A stretch of 64,000 bases of DNA, from assembly GCA_949987565.1 (NCBI GenBank), contig OX465114.1, positions 9,094,188 to 9,158,187 on the forward strand, in the 5' to 3' direction. Shown in pieces: positions 34,101 through 47,017 of this stretch. Numbering within the stretch: position 1 is the first letter of the stretch; every line of letters starts with the position of its first letter. The translations under genes and the position numbers were made by a program. The notes under the pieces were generated by a model, which saw only the letters and a program-made list of their open reading frames with translations, ran no database searches and had not been told where the DNA came from. Origin of the DNA: Luidia sarsii (lineage: Eukaryota > Echinodermata > Asteroidea > Paxillosida > Luidiidae).

Positions 34101-34867
34101 CACTGCATAACAACTTGACTAATGACGAGGTGAGGAGCAAGGCCGAGGCATTGTTTCCTCACATCAAGGTCAGCCAAGAGGAAGCAGACTACATCGAGAT
34201 GAAAACAAGAGGGCAAGCACGTAACTCTTCATGGAACATGTTCCGGGCAGGTCGAATAACAGCATCCAACATAAAACGAGCAGTGAACACTAAATTAACC
34301 AATTCATCTATAAGCATGGTAAGAACAATCTGCTATCCCATTGATCAGCCTTCACTCCAAACACCAAGCATAAAGTGGGGAAATACACATGAAGCAGCAG
34401 CTAGATCCAAATATATTTGGCAACAGAAGCACCATCATGAGGGATTCAGAGTAACTACTTGTGGCTTAATAGTGCACCCTGACTTTCCTTATCTTGGGGC
34501 TTCTCCTGATGGTAAGGTTGTTTGTGAGTGTTGTGGGGCAGGTGTGTTGGAAGTCAAGTGTCCTTATACAATCAGAGAGAAAAATGTTAGTAATGAAGTT
34601 CAATTTTTGAAGAGTGAAGATAAAGGAGTGGTTCTTGACAAGACTCATCCCTATTACTATCAAATTCAAACTCAAATGTTCTTGTCTAATTGCCAGTATT
34701 GTGACTTTGTTGTGTTCACCTTGAATGATTTGTTTGTTGAAAGAGTCAAAAGAGATGACATGTTTTGCAAGGTTATGATTGAAAAGGCAACATGTACATT
34801 CAGACAAGTAATTCTGCCTGAACTGCTTGGCCAAGTCTTTACACGATCTAGCACTTTAGAAGAATAA
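31195..34867 (+). CDS. SAP-like/SWIM/YqaJ nuclease protein, copy 2 (5 exons)
   Basis: Exons 31195-31608, 31836-31963, 32466-32644, 33661-33867 and 34080-34867, with the same junctions and phases as copy 1. One residue differs (Ser for Pro in TNSSISM). An extra T in intron 4 does not affect splicing signals. SWIM cysteines and histidine and the YqaJ D, E-x-K are kept. Confidence 0.8.
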
Positions 34868-35746
34868 ATTTAAGAAGCCTCAGGATCAGAGCAGCCTTAA
34901 ACAACTTCAGGGTTGAAAACGAATGCCTGGCTACATATTTTGAATATCTATTTAAATAAAGGACACTGTTTTTGCATATAACAGAGATAATTTATTGAAG
35001 GCTACAGATGTACAAAATCTATTTAACATTTGAGCATATATATTATATATTTTTATATATTATTATTATTATATATAAATATATATTATTACATGTTGTA
35101 CAGTCATAAATAATAATTATTGTCATTAAAATATTTCTTCTTATATTAATTTATGAAACATAAGAGCAATAAAAGGCCAACATAATACACTTCAGCAGTA
35201 TGTACTGCACTCGGCTATAGTCATTTCTTGCATTATGGTGGCTTTATACTCATACTCAAATAAAAAACAAGGGAGGCCATTTATTGTGTTTATGCCACAG
35301 CCAACAATAAAGAAAACTGGAGCTTCGAAGCAACTGCCAATTTTGTACCTAGGAAAATAGACCCCAAAAGAGCAGCTTTTTGAATCACATGAGTTTGGCC
35401 TACTGGAAAAGCCTTAACTTTCCTCATTTTTGGTGACGGACAAGAGCAGGAAACCAACTGTAAGATACGAAGTCTGAGATCGTTATACGGAGTTGTTTTC
35501 ATCGTGCGATGTGAGTTAGAAGGCTAAGCGTCGAAAACGTGTACCGTCGAAAACGGGGGTTCCCACGATACTCATGACCTATCACTGCCACAACCACAAC
35601 CACACCCAATTTCGCAGTCAAAACAGGACACTGAAAGGACACTCCCAACTTGTCAAGACTCGAGACAATATCTACAATATGCATCTCATTTGGCTGAACT
35701 ATATTTTGGAACTTGTCGGTCTGTAGAGCAATAGGCTACACATTAA

Positions 35747-38700
35747 TTAAAAAACCATGGGCTCTGCCAAGTTGGACAAGTAACAACATACTTTGAAAAT
35801 GGTGCCAATGGAGCTTTTCAGAGTAAGGGGGATCTTAGGATCCAAAATATGAAACTGTTTGACTCTGCCTATGGCACGTTCCACATGAATTCTCACCTCT
35901 GCAATATTATGCGTTGCATGTACTTCTTCAATGGAAAACTGGGCAGAAGTAAGGAAAGGTGGAATATTTAGAAAGGCACCATGCTTATTAATGAGATCCC
36001 CCACGGTAAATCCTTTATCTGCTAGTACCAGATCTCCTTTGTTTAGAAGAGAGAGAAATCCACACTTCTCTGTAATGATACGATCTGAAGTTCTACCACC
36101 CCATGCATCACTTACATATGTGATTAAGCCTGTTGGTGAAATAGCAATGAGAAATTTAATAGTATTATGGTGTTTATAGGAACTCCATGTCAGAGACTGG
36201 GCTGTAAAGTTTGATGGTGTTTCAATGAACAATTCGGTACAATCTATAATAAAACGTATGTTTTTGAATTTACAAAACTGTCTTGGAAGTGTCTGATTTA
36301 TGATATCAGTGGTGGGTGGATTATTCAGAGGGGCTAGAACTTTTTCCATAAGATAGATCCAGGTGGTAATGATACGGGCCATATGAGAATTAGATGTGTT
36401 GAAACGATGAGAGAGGTCTACTAAAAGCAACCCAACCTTGAGTCTCATCAGTGTTGCCAACAACTGATCCTGAAGAGGTAATGTCATATGTCTTTTAACT
36501 CCATCGGTTTCCTTATCCCCACATCCATAGTACCTCATCCTTCGAGCATATGGCTGCAACAGATTAAACAGCCAAACAAATGTAACCCAGTTGGGTAACC
36601 CTGTATAAAACTTAGTATTTTTGTCATCTTCCTTTATTTTGTCAGCTGACCAGGTGAGCTGCTTCCTTTCAGACTCTAACACCTTCACTTTATCTGAAAG
36701 CCTTTTCAAATCTTCTCTCATTCCTTCCTTTTCTTCGTCATCTACTTGAGTTTCTGTTGAAGAATAAAGCATTGAAAATCTTGAGAGATTGCTATTTGGC
36801 CTCGATCTTCCACTGCGAGCTTCCATGACAAAAAAATCACAAAATCATCAGACTTCAAAGTTTAAATCGTCAGCATTTTCACAAACTGCCGAATCCAAGC
36901 AAAATGTTCCGACAGACCACTATTAACGTATGGTTCACTTAACCTTACTGCGAGGTTTTGAATCTTAAAAAAAGGTGTAATATCTGCTGATTACAAACAT
37001 TCAAAATCTGTCCTTTCTGCTACATAGATGGGTCTGCCTATTCTTAAAAATGCAGATGTAGGATTCTACATTACTGTAACTTGCAGCAAATTTACAAACC
37101 TTGACATGTTCCAAGAAGAGTTTGATCACTGGCGGGTAGATTTGCTTCGTAGCTGTGCATATGCAGTGATGTGTTGAGTGACTCCGTCATCATCAATGCA
37201 CACAGATCTTCCTCTTCCTGTAGTCTTTTCTTGTTCTCGTCTTCATCCTTGTTATAAAGTGACATTATTATACAGAATTATGGTTAATATTTGGAAACAA
37301 ATTTCAATCTTCATATTTCACATGAGAGATGTTCATCTGCTAGATACAAACAAACTCTATGAGACTGGTCTGAAACAAATCCAAATGTTTTTTGTATGGA
37401 CCTGAATCAGAATCAAGAATTGAACATTTAACTGGAACGTCGCTCAATTCAGGTCAGAGGCCAGGGTCCAGGGAGGCATCAAACTGGTAACTACAGTATT
37501 AAAAAACCTTTATGCGTGTCTTCTGAAGGCAATATAGCATTTTGAAGTGATATGACAGCTGAATCCAATCCCTGGTTGCTATGGGTGTCGGTCAACTCGG
37601 TCCCTAACCAATTCGGTCCCAGTCAACGCGGTCCAAGGCAAACTCGGTCCGTGACCAACTCGGTCTGTATAACCAACTCGGCCTGTGACCAGCTCGGTCT
37701 GTATATATAACCAACTCGGTCCGTAACCAACTCAGTCCCTATGGGACAATGTGCACAAAAACCTGTTGGTCACGGACCGAGTAGTTGTACATGACTGTAC
37801 GTGAACACTGGAATTTTCTGCACTCATTTTTTGGGGTACACAACTGACATGTAACAACTAACATGTTACATGTTATCACTTTGAAAACTTGTGTGATGCC
37901 TGGATCGATATGGAACTCTTACACTTAAAGTTAAACAGTCTTACTCTTAGTCTTAGTCTTACGCTTACTCTTACTCTTACTCTTAGTCTTACCCAACCAA
38001 AGCCAAAGGTTGCAAGAAAGAAAATGTTCTGAAAGTCAAAGAGCTAATTTCTTATTGGAGCTTCGATCCTTAGAAAAAAACCATAAAAACCTTTGTTGAT
38101 CAAACAAACGTGCATTTATCGTGTACTTGTTGTACTTGTACTTGTAGTACTACTACTTTAGTACTACTAGTACTACTAGTAGTAGTACTAGTAGTAGTAG
38201 TACTAGTACTCTACTACTAGTAGTAGTAGTAGCATGGTAGTAGTAGTAGTAGTAGCACTACTACTACTACTAGTAGTAGTAGTACTACTAGTACTACTAG
38301 TACTAGTACTCTGAGTAGTAGTGCAGCACTACAGTACAGGAGTACAGACTCAGTATACTGTATTTAGTGTACTTCGAGTTCGATATAGCACCCAAAATAA
38401 GGGCCAAATGACTGTTCAACTTCAAGTATACGTCTACAGACACAGCACGAAAATATCTTAGTAAAGCCTAGGCTATAGTATAGGGTACTTACACGTAGCT
38501 CCCGACGCTTCGAAATTCTTTCAAGTCGAGCAACATTCTGATCATGTCGTGGGCTCTCCTTGGGCTGTGGTTTGTTCAGGTGAAGTTTGAGGGAAGGACG
38601 ATAATTGTCGTCCTCCGGAAAATCACTTGGCCAACCTCCCACAAAATGGTCGCTACAAACTCTACCTTGAGCTTTTGGATTCCACTTCCAGCCTCTTCCC

Positions 38701-38828
38701 CTACCAACTGCCCGCACCCATGCTGCTCGTTGCCTCCTATTGGACTTAGGAAATCTAAAGAAAGACGTTCCACTACAGCCTTTAGCCTTTCGGTTAGGGC
38801 AACCTAGAACGCAACAGCTCAAAGGCAT
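35747..38828 (-). CDS. THAP/DDE transposase, copy 2 (3 exons)
   Basis: Minus-strand exons 38828-38493, 37247-37100 and 36819-35747. The catalytic exon and the THAP exon encode the same protein as copy 1. No stop or frameshift is visible, so two apparently intact transposase genes lie 25.7 kb apart. Confidence 0.82.
37589..37790. repeat. CAACTCGGTCC minisatellite, transposon copy 2
   Basis: Unchanged counterpart of 11868-12060, inside transposase intron 1. Confidence 0.7.
38120..38325. repeat. AGT/ACT repeat, transposon copy 2
   Basis: Counterpart of the tract at 12395, with an extra TACTAG-type hexamer near 38288. Confidence 0.85.
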
Positions 38829-38980
38829 CGTGAGAAAAAAACCCGGAACAGCTGGCGGATGTAAACACAACACACGTCACGTATTTTTAGTTCAGTGGTC
38901 ACGTCACGCAGAGTCTCTTGCCCACCAGTGGTGTATTTGCGCATGCGCGCGCAAATTAGCATATTTCATGGGAAAGGTCC

Positions 38981-39186
38981 ATTCAACTTGTGTTGTCATT
39001 CAGGGCGTATTATTACAAGGCTTTCGTTTTGCCAACACGGCGGATGGTTACGAAAGTTTCCTTTGGATTTGTTTAGTATCCTTGGCAGTGATACTATCGG
39101 CGACCATCCATTTCGAAAACAAGATCAACCCCAACATCAAGACGGCAACCTTGGCAGAAATCTGGTAGTTCACACGTAATATTCCA
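38981..39186 (+). promoter_or_regulatory. 3' part of 5'UTR exon 1 of fucosyltransferase gene 5
   Basis: Follows transposon copy 2 and ends at donor GTGAGT (39187). Same state as for gene 2. Confidence 0.45.
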
Positions 39187-40172
39187 GTGAGTACAAACAT
39201 GTTTATTATGACCGTTTGAAAGTAGTCCAAATGTACTTGTATAAATTATGTGCGACTGCAATTACATTGTAACTCATGATATGTAAAGCACAGGTGGCTG
39301 TATATACGTTAAGGTAATTGATCGTTGTCGAAACGGCTTAGAACGAGCAAATACTATTTTCATCGATCCAGAAATTTTAAATCCATGAAAACATAAAATA
39401 TATTTGGTAATCATCAGAGAAGCGCACAAAAAGACAAAAATGTTGGTCTCTGCGTGGGGATAAAGGAAGAAGGTAAGACTTAAAGGTTTCCATGGTGGAG
39501 ATACTCAGAAGGTTTGCGGTAACACCATGTAACACATTATAATGTCCCTTTGTAGTTTAGAAGAAACAAATGAACTCAGAATACAATATTGGTAATAACG
39601 TTAAATATATTAGAGACATACATTCATAATAATAATAATAATAATAATAATAACTAATAACATTTCATCAGGCATAACGACACTCATCAAAAGTGTTATA
39701 CTTCAAAAGTCTTGTCTAAAAGTAAAATAAGGTTGAAAACTACTTAACTGACTGCAATTGCGGCAATATGAAAACCTCATAAATGTAGACGTCCTGACAT
39801 TTAATTAAACCTTCCATACCCATTTTCCAAGGGACTTCGATAAATATCATTATCTTGCATTCATCTTTGCATTATCACGTCGAGTAAGGGCAAAACCTCA
39901 TTGAATTACATTCTCCTGGACGCAAACAAAATGTTATATCTATATCTTGCATTTGTTATTACGAGCGCTTGATGTATCCATCCAAGCAGGACCTTTCCAG
40001 AAGAAAGGTTCTCAGAAAGGTTCTGCTTGGATCGAAACGTCAGTCACTCGGAAACTTGAGTAGATTTCAGGTTTGCAACTTGTTTGGGTGTAAATTGCTG
40101 TAGAGTTTTGATTATTGGTGCAGGATTTGCTTTCAAATTTCCTTACTTCAATGAATTTGTTAACTCTTGCAG

Positions 40173-40229
40173 ATCCTGTTATTCTGTCTCCTCGTAAAGA
40201 TTGTTACCACAGCAACAATGGATATAACG
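40173..40229 (+). CDS. Fucosyltransferase gene 5, exon 2 (MDIT)
   Basis: ATG at 40218, donor GTAGGT at 40230. No class-B change falls in this exon. Confidence 0.65.
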
Positions 40230-41092
40230 GTAGGTCATGTCCACTTTGATAAAAAAAACTGAGGAAAGCAAACATATCGTTTGTGTTGCAACTCACCGGT
40301 AGAGGGCACTATACATCGAAAGCCTCAAAGTATGGGTTTGTTTGGCATGTGACGTGACGCGTGTTCAAATTTGCCAGTGGCATAATTATAGAGCTCTACG
40401 AATACCGTTAGGTGTTTTTTTGGCGACTGTTCTTGAATTTGTTCTAGTAGGCTAATGAGTGGCTAATCAGATTCACGATGAATGTCGTGCTATCTAATGG
40501 GCACTGTACAGATATTTTGTACGTTGACTCTATACAACCACGCAGGTCCAACTATGACCCAATCCATGTGTGGTCCAACGCCAGACCTAAATCTTGAGAT
40601 GGATGGCTCTATGTATATAACCTACCGACGGACACCAAAATAAAATGCCACGGAGGCTGGCATCTTTACAAAAGTATTACCAGTCGCAAAAACAAATTAA
40701 TGATTAGACGGAAACAGAAAACACTACTAGTCGCAAAAATATTCACGACCCGTCGAAAAAACCCAATTTGCGACCAGACTTAAACAGTCTGTTTCTGTCC
40801 ATTCAGGGCCACCGTACTTTACAGTGCCACAGCTACAGGTATTATTTTATGAACGCGTTTTGGTCACAGTTTCTATGAAAATACCTTTTACTAAGCAGAA
40901 CAGCAAACCTTCAAGTCCAGCGATAAACCGTTATCTGTGCTCTCCGTTTTCTAGGAGACAATCGGGCAAAGCACTGAGAATCAACGTAAATAATACCAGT
41001 ATAGTAATTGACAATCTCATTTATTTAGATTTTCATTAAGGGGAAAATTATATTATAATCTACATATGGTTTTGATTGTTATTCGTCCACAG

Positions 41093-42382
41093 AAGACGTT
41101 CCTCTATGTGATGGCTGTTCTCTGTCTCTTTGCGATCACCTTGATGCTGATAACTTCTACCGGAATCGAGTCTTACATCGGAATCAGCCTTGCTGAAGTG
41201 AGCCCTCACCGGCTACCGCACTACGCAGTTGGCGTCACGCGCGCAGAAATGAATCGAACACGGACAACGCATGCGCGCGGTGACGTCATCGATGCGAATA
41301 GGTCACGCACAGCGACCCAGCAGCGAAGCGGTCGCTGCAGATACAAGATTCAAGTGTACGATATCCCGGAACGTCTTCCGAAGAAATCGTTTCGAAGTGT
41401 CATGAGGCAGGTGATCGGGAAGCCACTCGAATGGACAAACGTAACATGCGCAGACTACGATTGCGACGTTCAGCTCATACTTTCACCTGATAAGAAATAT
41501 CTTGGCATGGACGCTGTGGTGTTCCACTTCCTGAAGCTTCTGATTCCTAGCCCTATCCCAAGAGCAGACATGAATCCCAACCAGGCATGGATATACTTCA
41601 GCCGAGAGTCGCCGTACTCCAATTCCTACGAGGGCCGTCGGCTTGGTGACTTACCCGTCCATGCCACGTGGACATACCACCGCGCTTCTGAAGTCTACTT
41701 CCCGTATGGCCAGTACAAGTCGGGACAAGCTATGGCCAACCACACCAGGTCCGTGGAAGATTGGCTGAAGGGTAAGACAAAACTCGTCGCCTGGATGGCT
41801 AGCAACTGCGGCTTCACAACTTGGCCGAGAATGCGGTTTGTGACGGAGCTGAAGAAGCACATTCCGGTCGATGCGTACGGAGGATGCGGTAATCTGACCT
41901 GCAGCCCTAAGGACACGGCGAATTGTTTACGCAAGTACAAATTCTACTTGTCAATCGAGAATTCCGAAAGCGGTGAATACATTACCGAAAAAGTCTGGCG
42001 AAAACCTCTGTTGGAAGGCGTGGTTCCGATCGTGTACGGTCCCAGGAGACGAGACTATGAGGAGCTCTTACCCCCAAACTCTTTTATATACCTGGGCGAT
42101 TTCAAGAGTATTAAGGATCTTGCAGAGTACTTGCGAATGTTAGACTCAAAACCAGAGCTATACGTTAAATATTTAGAATGGCAATACAAAGGTAGCGTGG
42201 AAGCAGATTTTATACACCGACCGACGAGATTCTGCGACTTTATTCCAGTGATTGAAAAAGTCAAGAGAGGGGAGATGAAACGATTCCCTGTGAAGACGAG
42301 TAAATTCTATTCATCTCTCAGGAAGAGAAAGAAATCAAACAATTCAAGCTTTGGACTTGGCAACTGGATTCCTTGGTGTTAG
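41093..42382 (+). CDS. GT10 fucosyltransferase 5 (class B), main coding exon
   Basis: Protein identical to gene 2, including the loss of C103 and C111 and the IENSESG core. Intact from ATG 41066. Its 5' exon is split by transposon copy 2, so both class-B genes share the same regulatory lesion. Confidence 0.93.
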   Translation, partial: KTFLYVMAVLCLFAITLMLITSTGIESYIGISLAEVSPHRLPHYAVGVTRAEMNRTRTTHARGDVIDANRSRTATQQRSGRCRYKIQVYDIPERLPKKSFRSVMRQVIGKPLEWTNVTCADYDCDVQLILSPDKKYLGMDAVVFHFLKLLIPSPIPRADMNPNQAWIYFSRESPYSNSYEGRRLGDLPVHATWTYHRASEVYFPYGQYKSGQAMANHTRSVEDWLKGKTKLVAWMASNCGFTTWPRMRFVTELKKHIPVDAYGGCGNLTCSPKDTANCLRKYKFYLSIENSESGEYITEKVWRKPLLEGVVPIVYGPRRRDYEELLPPNSFIYLGDFKSIKDLAEYLRMLDSKPELYVKYLEWQYKGSVEADFIHRPTRFCDFIPVIEKVKRGEMKRFPVKTSKFYSSLRKRKKSNNSSFGLGNWIPWC

Positions 42383-44168
42383 TTTGCAATGCATTGTCCA
42401 CAAATTGAAGGCCTGACGTTTCGATCCTAGCAGGACCCTTTGAAAAGCAGAGGGAGGTCCTGCTGGGATCGGAAAGTTTTAATTCTGCGTCGATCCTGAG
42501 TCGGGACCGAAAATACTCGCAAGGGGAATGCCTGCTCTCATACCCTTGCCATTGCTCTGATATGGCATTTACAGATCATCATCATCAGCATTAGTATAGC
42601 GTACAGGCAAAAAGAAGTAGGCCTTATAGCTTTAGTGAAGATGTTGGCTCGGTTACTATATGGATTAACAATGAGGCCAACTTCCTGACCCTGGCGTCAA
42701 GGTGCTTAGTCCATTATTCACAGGGGAACAATTCATTAGAACAATTCTGGCAGAAAACAAAAAAAGGGGGGGGTCACCAATATCCATGACCTCTACACTA
42801 CGTGGAGCTTTTAACGCAGCGCCCAGAAGGTTCGCTGATTTGCAAAGTGAGGTCTAATCACGCCTTGGAATTGAAGTTGGAGGTTAATGGTCGTGCAATC
42901 TTAGCAGCAGTACCAGTGCACATTATCATGCAGCTCGATTTGAGGCAGAGAATTCAGGACACTGATTGCGTAGCGCTGCAAAAAACTGTACACAACTTGT
43001 ATCCTGCTTGCGCGTGTTTACCAATGAGTTAATTTTCTGCCTCAAACCGTGCAGGGTATACCAGGGCACGATCATTGACGTGTATATACTGCTTAGAGCG
43101 TACGCTTCAGTTGGTAATTTCTAGACAACATCACAGATCCTGGCAAAAAGTACACACGATTTACTAGAAATTCAAGTTTTCCTACATGTGTCTTCCTTAC
43201 GTGTAGCGAACGAGATATCCATGCCGTGTGCACGTTTAGCGGATACCAAGTAGAGTATGACGTCATAATTGATGACACATCCGTTACATCACCTTCGTCA
43301 CACCGACCGTTTCGTTCGCTTGCGAAAACTTTCTATCAATTTTGTGACTTTCAAGTAACTCTATAAGCAGGGCGTGCACAATGACTGTAAATGATTATAG
43401 GTTTAAATTGTCATCTAAAACGTTCATATGAATGGATTGCATCTTTATGGATTTGTCAACGTTGTTTTGTTTATCATATCAAAAGGCATATGTTGGTAGC
43501 AGGTTGACTCGGTAGAGCATTGATATTTAGTTAGAATGGGAATACCAAATATCGGCGTTTTGATTGGCATTAGTAGGGATAATGATTATTGGAGATGTTT
43601 ACACCTTAATACATGTACAAAGAGTTACTTCTATTTGATTTGTTGGTTGGGATTGTGATTGGAGGTTCAAATGGTACATTCAGAATTTTACTTCATTAGA
43701 TGCATGGCTGTGATAATAAATAAATTGTATGGTATCGGTACTGATAAACCAAGTGTAACTTTGTCTTGAAAGGGAGCCCATGAGTAAAATAGTACCAATG
43801 TTCATTCTGATATTATGGTTGGTGGTTGACTTTGTGGTTGTGGTTGTTGATGTATTAATGGTTGTAGTCGCGGTTGTCCTGATTCAAGATATGAACCACA
43901 CAGCACAATATGAGATATTTCTGTTTACACAACACGTTTGCTTTTTATTGCCGAACAATTCGTCACGGTTTTCACGAAGAGACTAATTTGTCCATGGTGA
44001 GTAAAAGTAAACTTTCGAGAAAATCGCCTTTGAAACTTGGTCAATTTTAAAAACATTTACTTTTTATCGATTAACTTTCAACCTTGCCAATTGTACACAT
44101 TGTGTAAAAGCAGGAGTCCCAGGCTTTCATTTAACGTGATGTTTTCTACTCTACAATCAGTTAATTTT

Positions 44169-44311
44169 GGGAGGGGGAGGGGAGGGAGGGGAGGGAGGGG
44201 AGGGAGGGGGAGGGGGAGGCAGGGGAGGGAGGGGGGGGGGGAGGGGAGGGGGGATGGAGGGGGAGGGAGGGTAGGGAGGGGGAGGGGGAGGGAGGGAGAG
44301 GGAGGGAGAGG
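44169..44311 (+). repeat. Polypurine tract, U5
   Basis: 143 bp, short type, with a long central G-run. Confidence 0.9.
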
Positions 44312-44803
44312 ACCAACCCAAATTACGCGGTGCACGAGGCTTGCATTTCCTCTGTAGCATTCTCATACGGTAGTGCCGTAATTTTCGTAATATAAACTGC
44401 AGCTTTGCACATTGATTTTGGAAAAGCTTTTTCAAAACAGGTATAGGTCTCGATTTCTGCACGGCTTCGTAATTTTCCTACCGTAGTCACACAACATGTA
44501 CGTATCACTTCGCCAGTGGAACACGAACTTTACATTGGGAAAAAAAACATTCACGGAAACTACTGACCCGTAGTACTGTTGAAGTACTGCATTATTGTTA
44601 TTATAATTTCATTATGTATCACGGTCTGTCTCCCTCAACAGACCCCTCTGGTCGCTCGCTCGCTCGGGGCTTGCATGTGGTGGGTAAACAAATCTCTACT
44701 TGTTCCTTCATAAAAAGGAGGAAACTGCTCAGTACTGTTGTGACGCTGCCTTATTGTTATTATAATTTAAATAATCTTTCGACCTTTGCAGAAGGCGAGC
44801 TGG

Positions 44804-45111
44804 TATATAATAACGTAGCTTAGAAAACACACGATAGTCTGGTCGCTCGATTTCACTGTCTGTACGGCGAGGTACTTTTTTCACTGGATTGGGCATGCAA
44901 GGTGAATTCAACTTGTGTTGTCATTCAGGGCGTATTATTACAAGGCTTTCGTTTTGCCAACACGGCGGATGGTTACGAAAGTTTCCTTTGGATTTGTTTA
45001 GTATCCTTGGCAGTGATACTATCGGCGACCATCCATTTCGAAAACAAGATCAACCCCAACATCAAGACGGCAACCTTGGCAGAAATCTGGTAGTTCACAC
45101 GTAATATTCCA
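44804..45111 (+). promoter_or_regulatory. TATA-like box and 5'UTR exon 1 of gene 6
   Basis: TATATAATA at 44804, donor GTGAGT at 45112, empty transposon site in between. Confidence 0.4.
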
Positions 45112-46097
45112 GTGAGTACAAACATGTTTATTATGACCGTTTGAAAGTAGTCCAAATGTACTTGTATAAATTATGTGCGACTGCAATTACATTGTAACTC
45201 ATGATATGTAAAGCACAGGTGGCTGTATATACGTTAAGGTAATTGATCGTTGTCGAAACGGCTTAGAACGAGCAAATACTATTTTCATCGATCCAGAAAT
45301 TTTAAATCCATGAAAACATAAAATATATTTGGTAATCATCAGAGAAGCGCACAAAAAGACAAAAATGTTGGTCTCTGCGTGGGGATAAAGGAAGAAGGTA
45401 AGACTTAAAGGTTTCCATGGTGGAGATACTCAGAAGGTTTGCGGTAACACCATGTAACACATTATAATGTCCCTTTGTAGTTTAGAAGAAACAAATGAAC
45501 TCAGAATACAATATTGGTAATAACGTTAAATATATTAGAGACATACATTCATAATAATAATAATAATAATAATAATAACTAATAACATTTCATCAGGCAT
45601 AACGACACTCATCAAAAGTGTTATACTTCAAAAGTCTTGTCTAAAAGTAAAATAAGGTTGAAAACTACTTAACTGACTGCAATTGCGGCAATATGAAAAC
45701 CTCATAAATGTAGACGTCCTGACATTTAATTAAACCTTCCATACCCATTTTCCAAGGGACTTCGATAAATATCATTATCTTGCATTCATCTTTGCATTAT
45801 CACGTCGAGTAAGGGCAAAACCTCATTGAATTACATTCTCCTGGACGCAAACAAAATGTTATATCTATATCTCGCATTTGTTATTACGAGCGCTTGATGT
45901 ATCCATCCAAGCAGGACCTTTCCAGAAGAAAGGTTCTCAGAAAGGTTCTGCTTGGATCGAAACGTCAGTCACTCGGAAACTTGAGTAGATTTCAGGTTTG
46001 CAACTTGTTTGGGTGTAAATTGCTGTAGAGTTTTGATTATTGGTGCAGGATTTGCTTTCAAATTTCCTTACTTCAATGAATTTGTTAACTCTTGCAG

Positions 46098-46154
46098 ATC
46101 CTGTTATTCTGTCTCCTCGTAAAGATTGTTACCACAGCAACAATGGATATAACG
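46098..46154 (+). CDS. Fucosyltransferase gene 6, exon 2 (MDIT)
   Basis: ATG at 46143, donor GTAGGT at 46155. Confidence 0.65.
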
Positions 46155-47017
46155 GTAGGTCATGTCCACTTTGATAAAAAAAACTGAGGAAAGCAAACAT
46201 ATCGTTTGTGTTGCAACTCACCGGTAGAGGGCACTATACATCGAAAGCCTCAAAGTATGGGTTTGTTTGGCATGTGACGTGACGCGTGTTCAAATTTGCC
46301 AGTGGCATAATTATAGAGCTCTACGAATACCGTTAGGTGTTTTTTTGGCGACTGTTCTTGAATTTGTTCTAGTAGGCTAATGAGTGGCTAATCAGATTCA
46401 CGATGAATGTCGTGCTATCTAATGGGCACTGTACAGATATTTTGTACGTTGACTCTATACAACCACGCAGGTCCAACTATGACCCAATCCATGTGTGGTC
46501 CAACGCCAGACCTAAATCTTGAGATGGATGGCTCTATGTATATAACCTACCGACGGACACCAAAATAAAATGCCACGGAGGCTGGCATCTTTACAAAAGT
46601 ATTACCAGTCGCAAAAACAAATTAATGATTAGACGGAAACAGAAAACACTACTAGTCGCAAAAATATTCACGACCCGTCGAAAAAACCCAATTTGCGACC
46701 AGACTTAAACAGTCTGTTTCTGTCCATTCAGGGCCACCGTACTTTACAGTGCCACAGCTACAGGTATTATTTTATGAACGCGTTTTGGTCACAGTTTCTA
46801 TGAAAATACCTTTTACTAAGCAGCACAGCAAACCTTCAAGTCCAGCGATAAACCGTTATCTGTGCTCTCCGTTTTCTAGGAGACAATCGGGCAAAGCACT
46901 GAGAATCAACGTAAATAATACCAGTATAGTAATTGACAATCTCATTTATTTAGATTTTCATTAAGGGGAAAATTATATTATAATCTACATATGGTTTTGA
47001 TTGTTATTCGTCCACAG

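Larger units (their letters stand above)
31039..38980. mobile_element. ISL2EU-like DNA transposon, copy 2 (7942 bp)
   Basis: Flanked by the same AT duplication (31037-31038, 38981-38982) at the same target as copy 1. Only about three base substitutions are apparent against copy 1 (near 32291, 34303 and 35531), plus a 1-bp T-run change and 6 bp in the AGT repeat. It therefore arose by duplication of the host unit, not by a second transposition. Both genes are intact. Confidence 0.88.
25727..39588 (+). repeat. Tandem unit U4 (class A gene, carries transposon copy 2)
   Basis: Near-identical to U1 over 13.86 kb, including the transposon at the same base and the spacer alleles GATGATAAATAAA and GGTATTGG. 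Few substitutions are visible by eye. Confidence 0.95.
39589..45513 (+). repeat. Tandem unit U5 (class B gene)
   Basis: 5925 bp. Matches U2 in gene and intron marks. It differs in ACTTAAAGGTTTCC near 45405 (U2 has AAGGG) and in CATTATCATGCAG near 42924, a C otherwise seen only in the second copy of the 136-bp duplication in U6 and U7. Confidence 0.95.
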
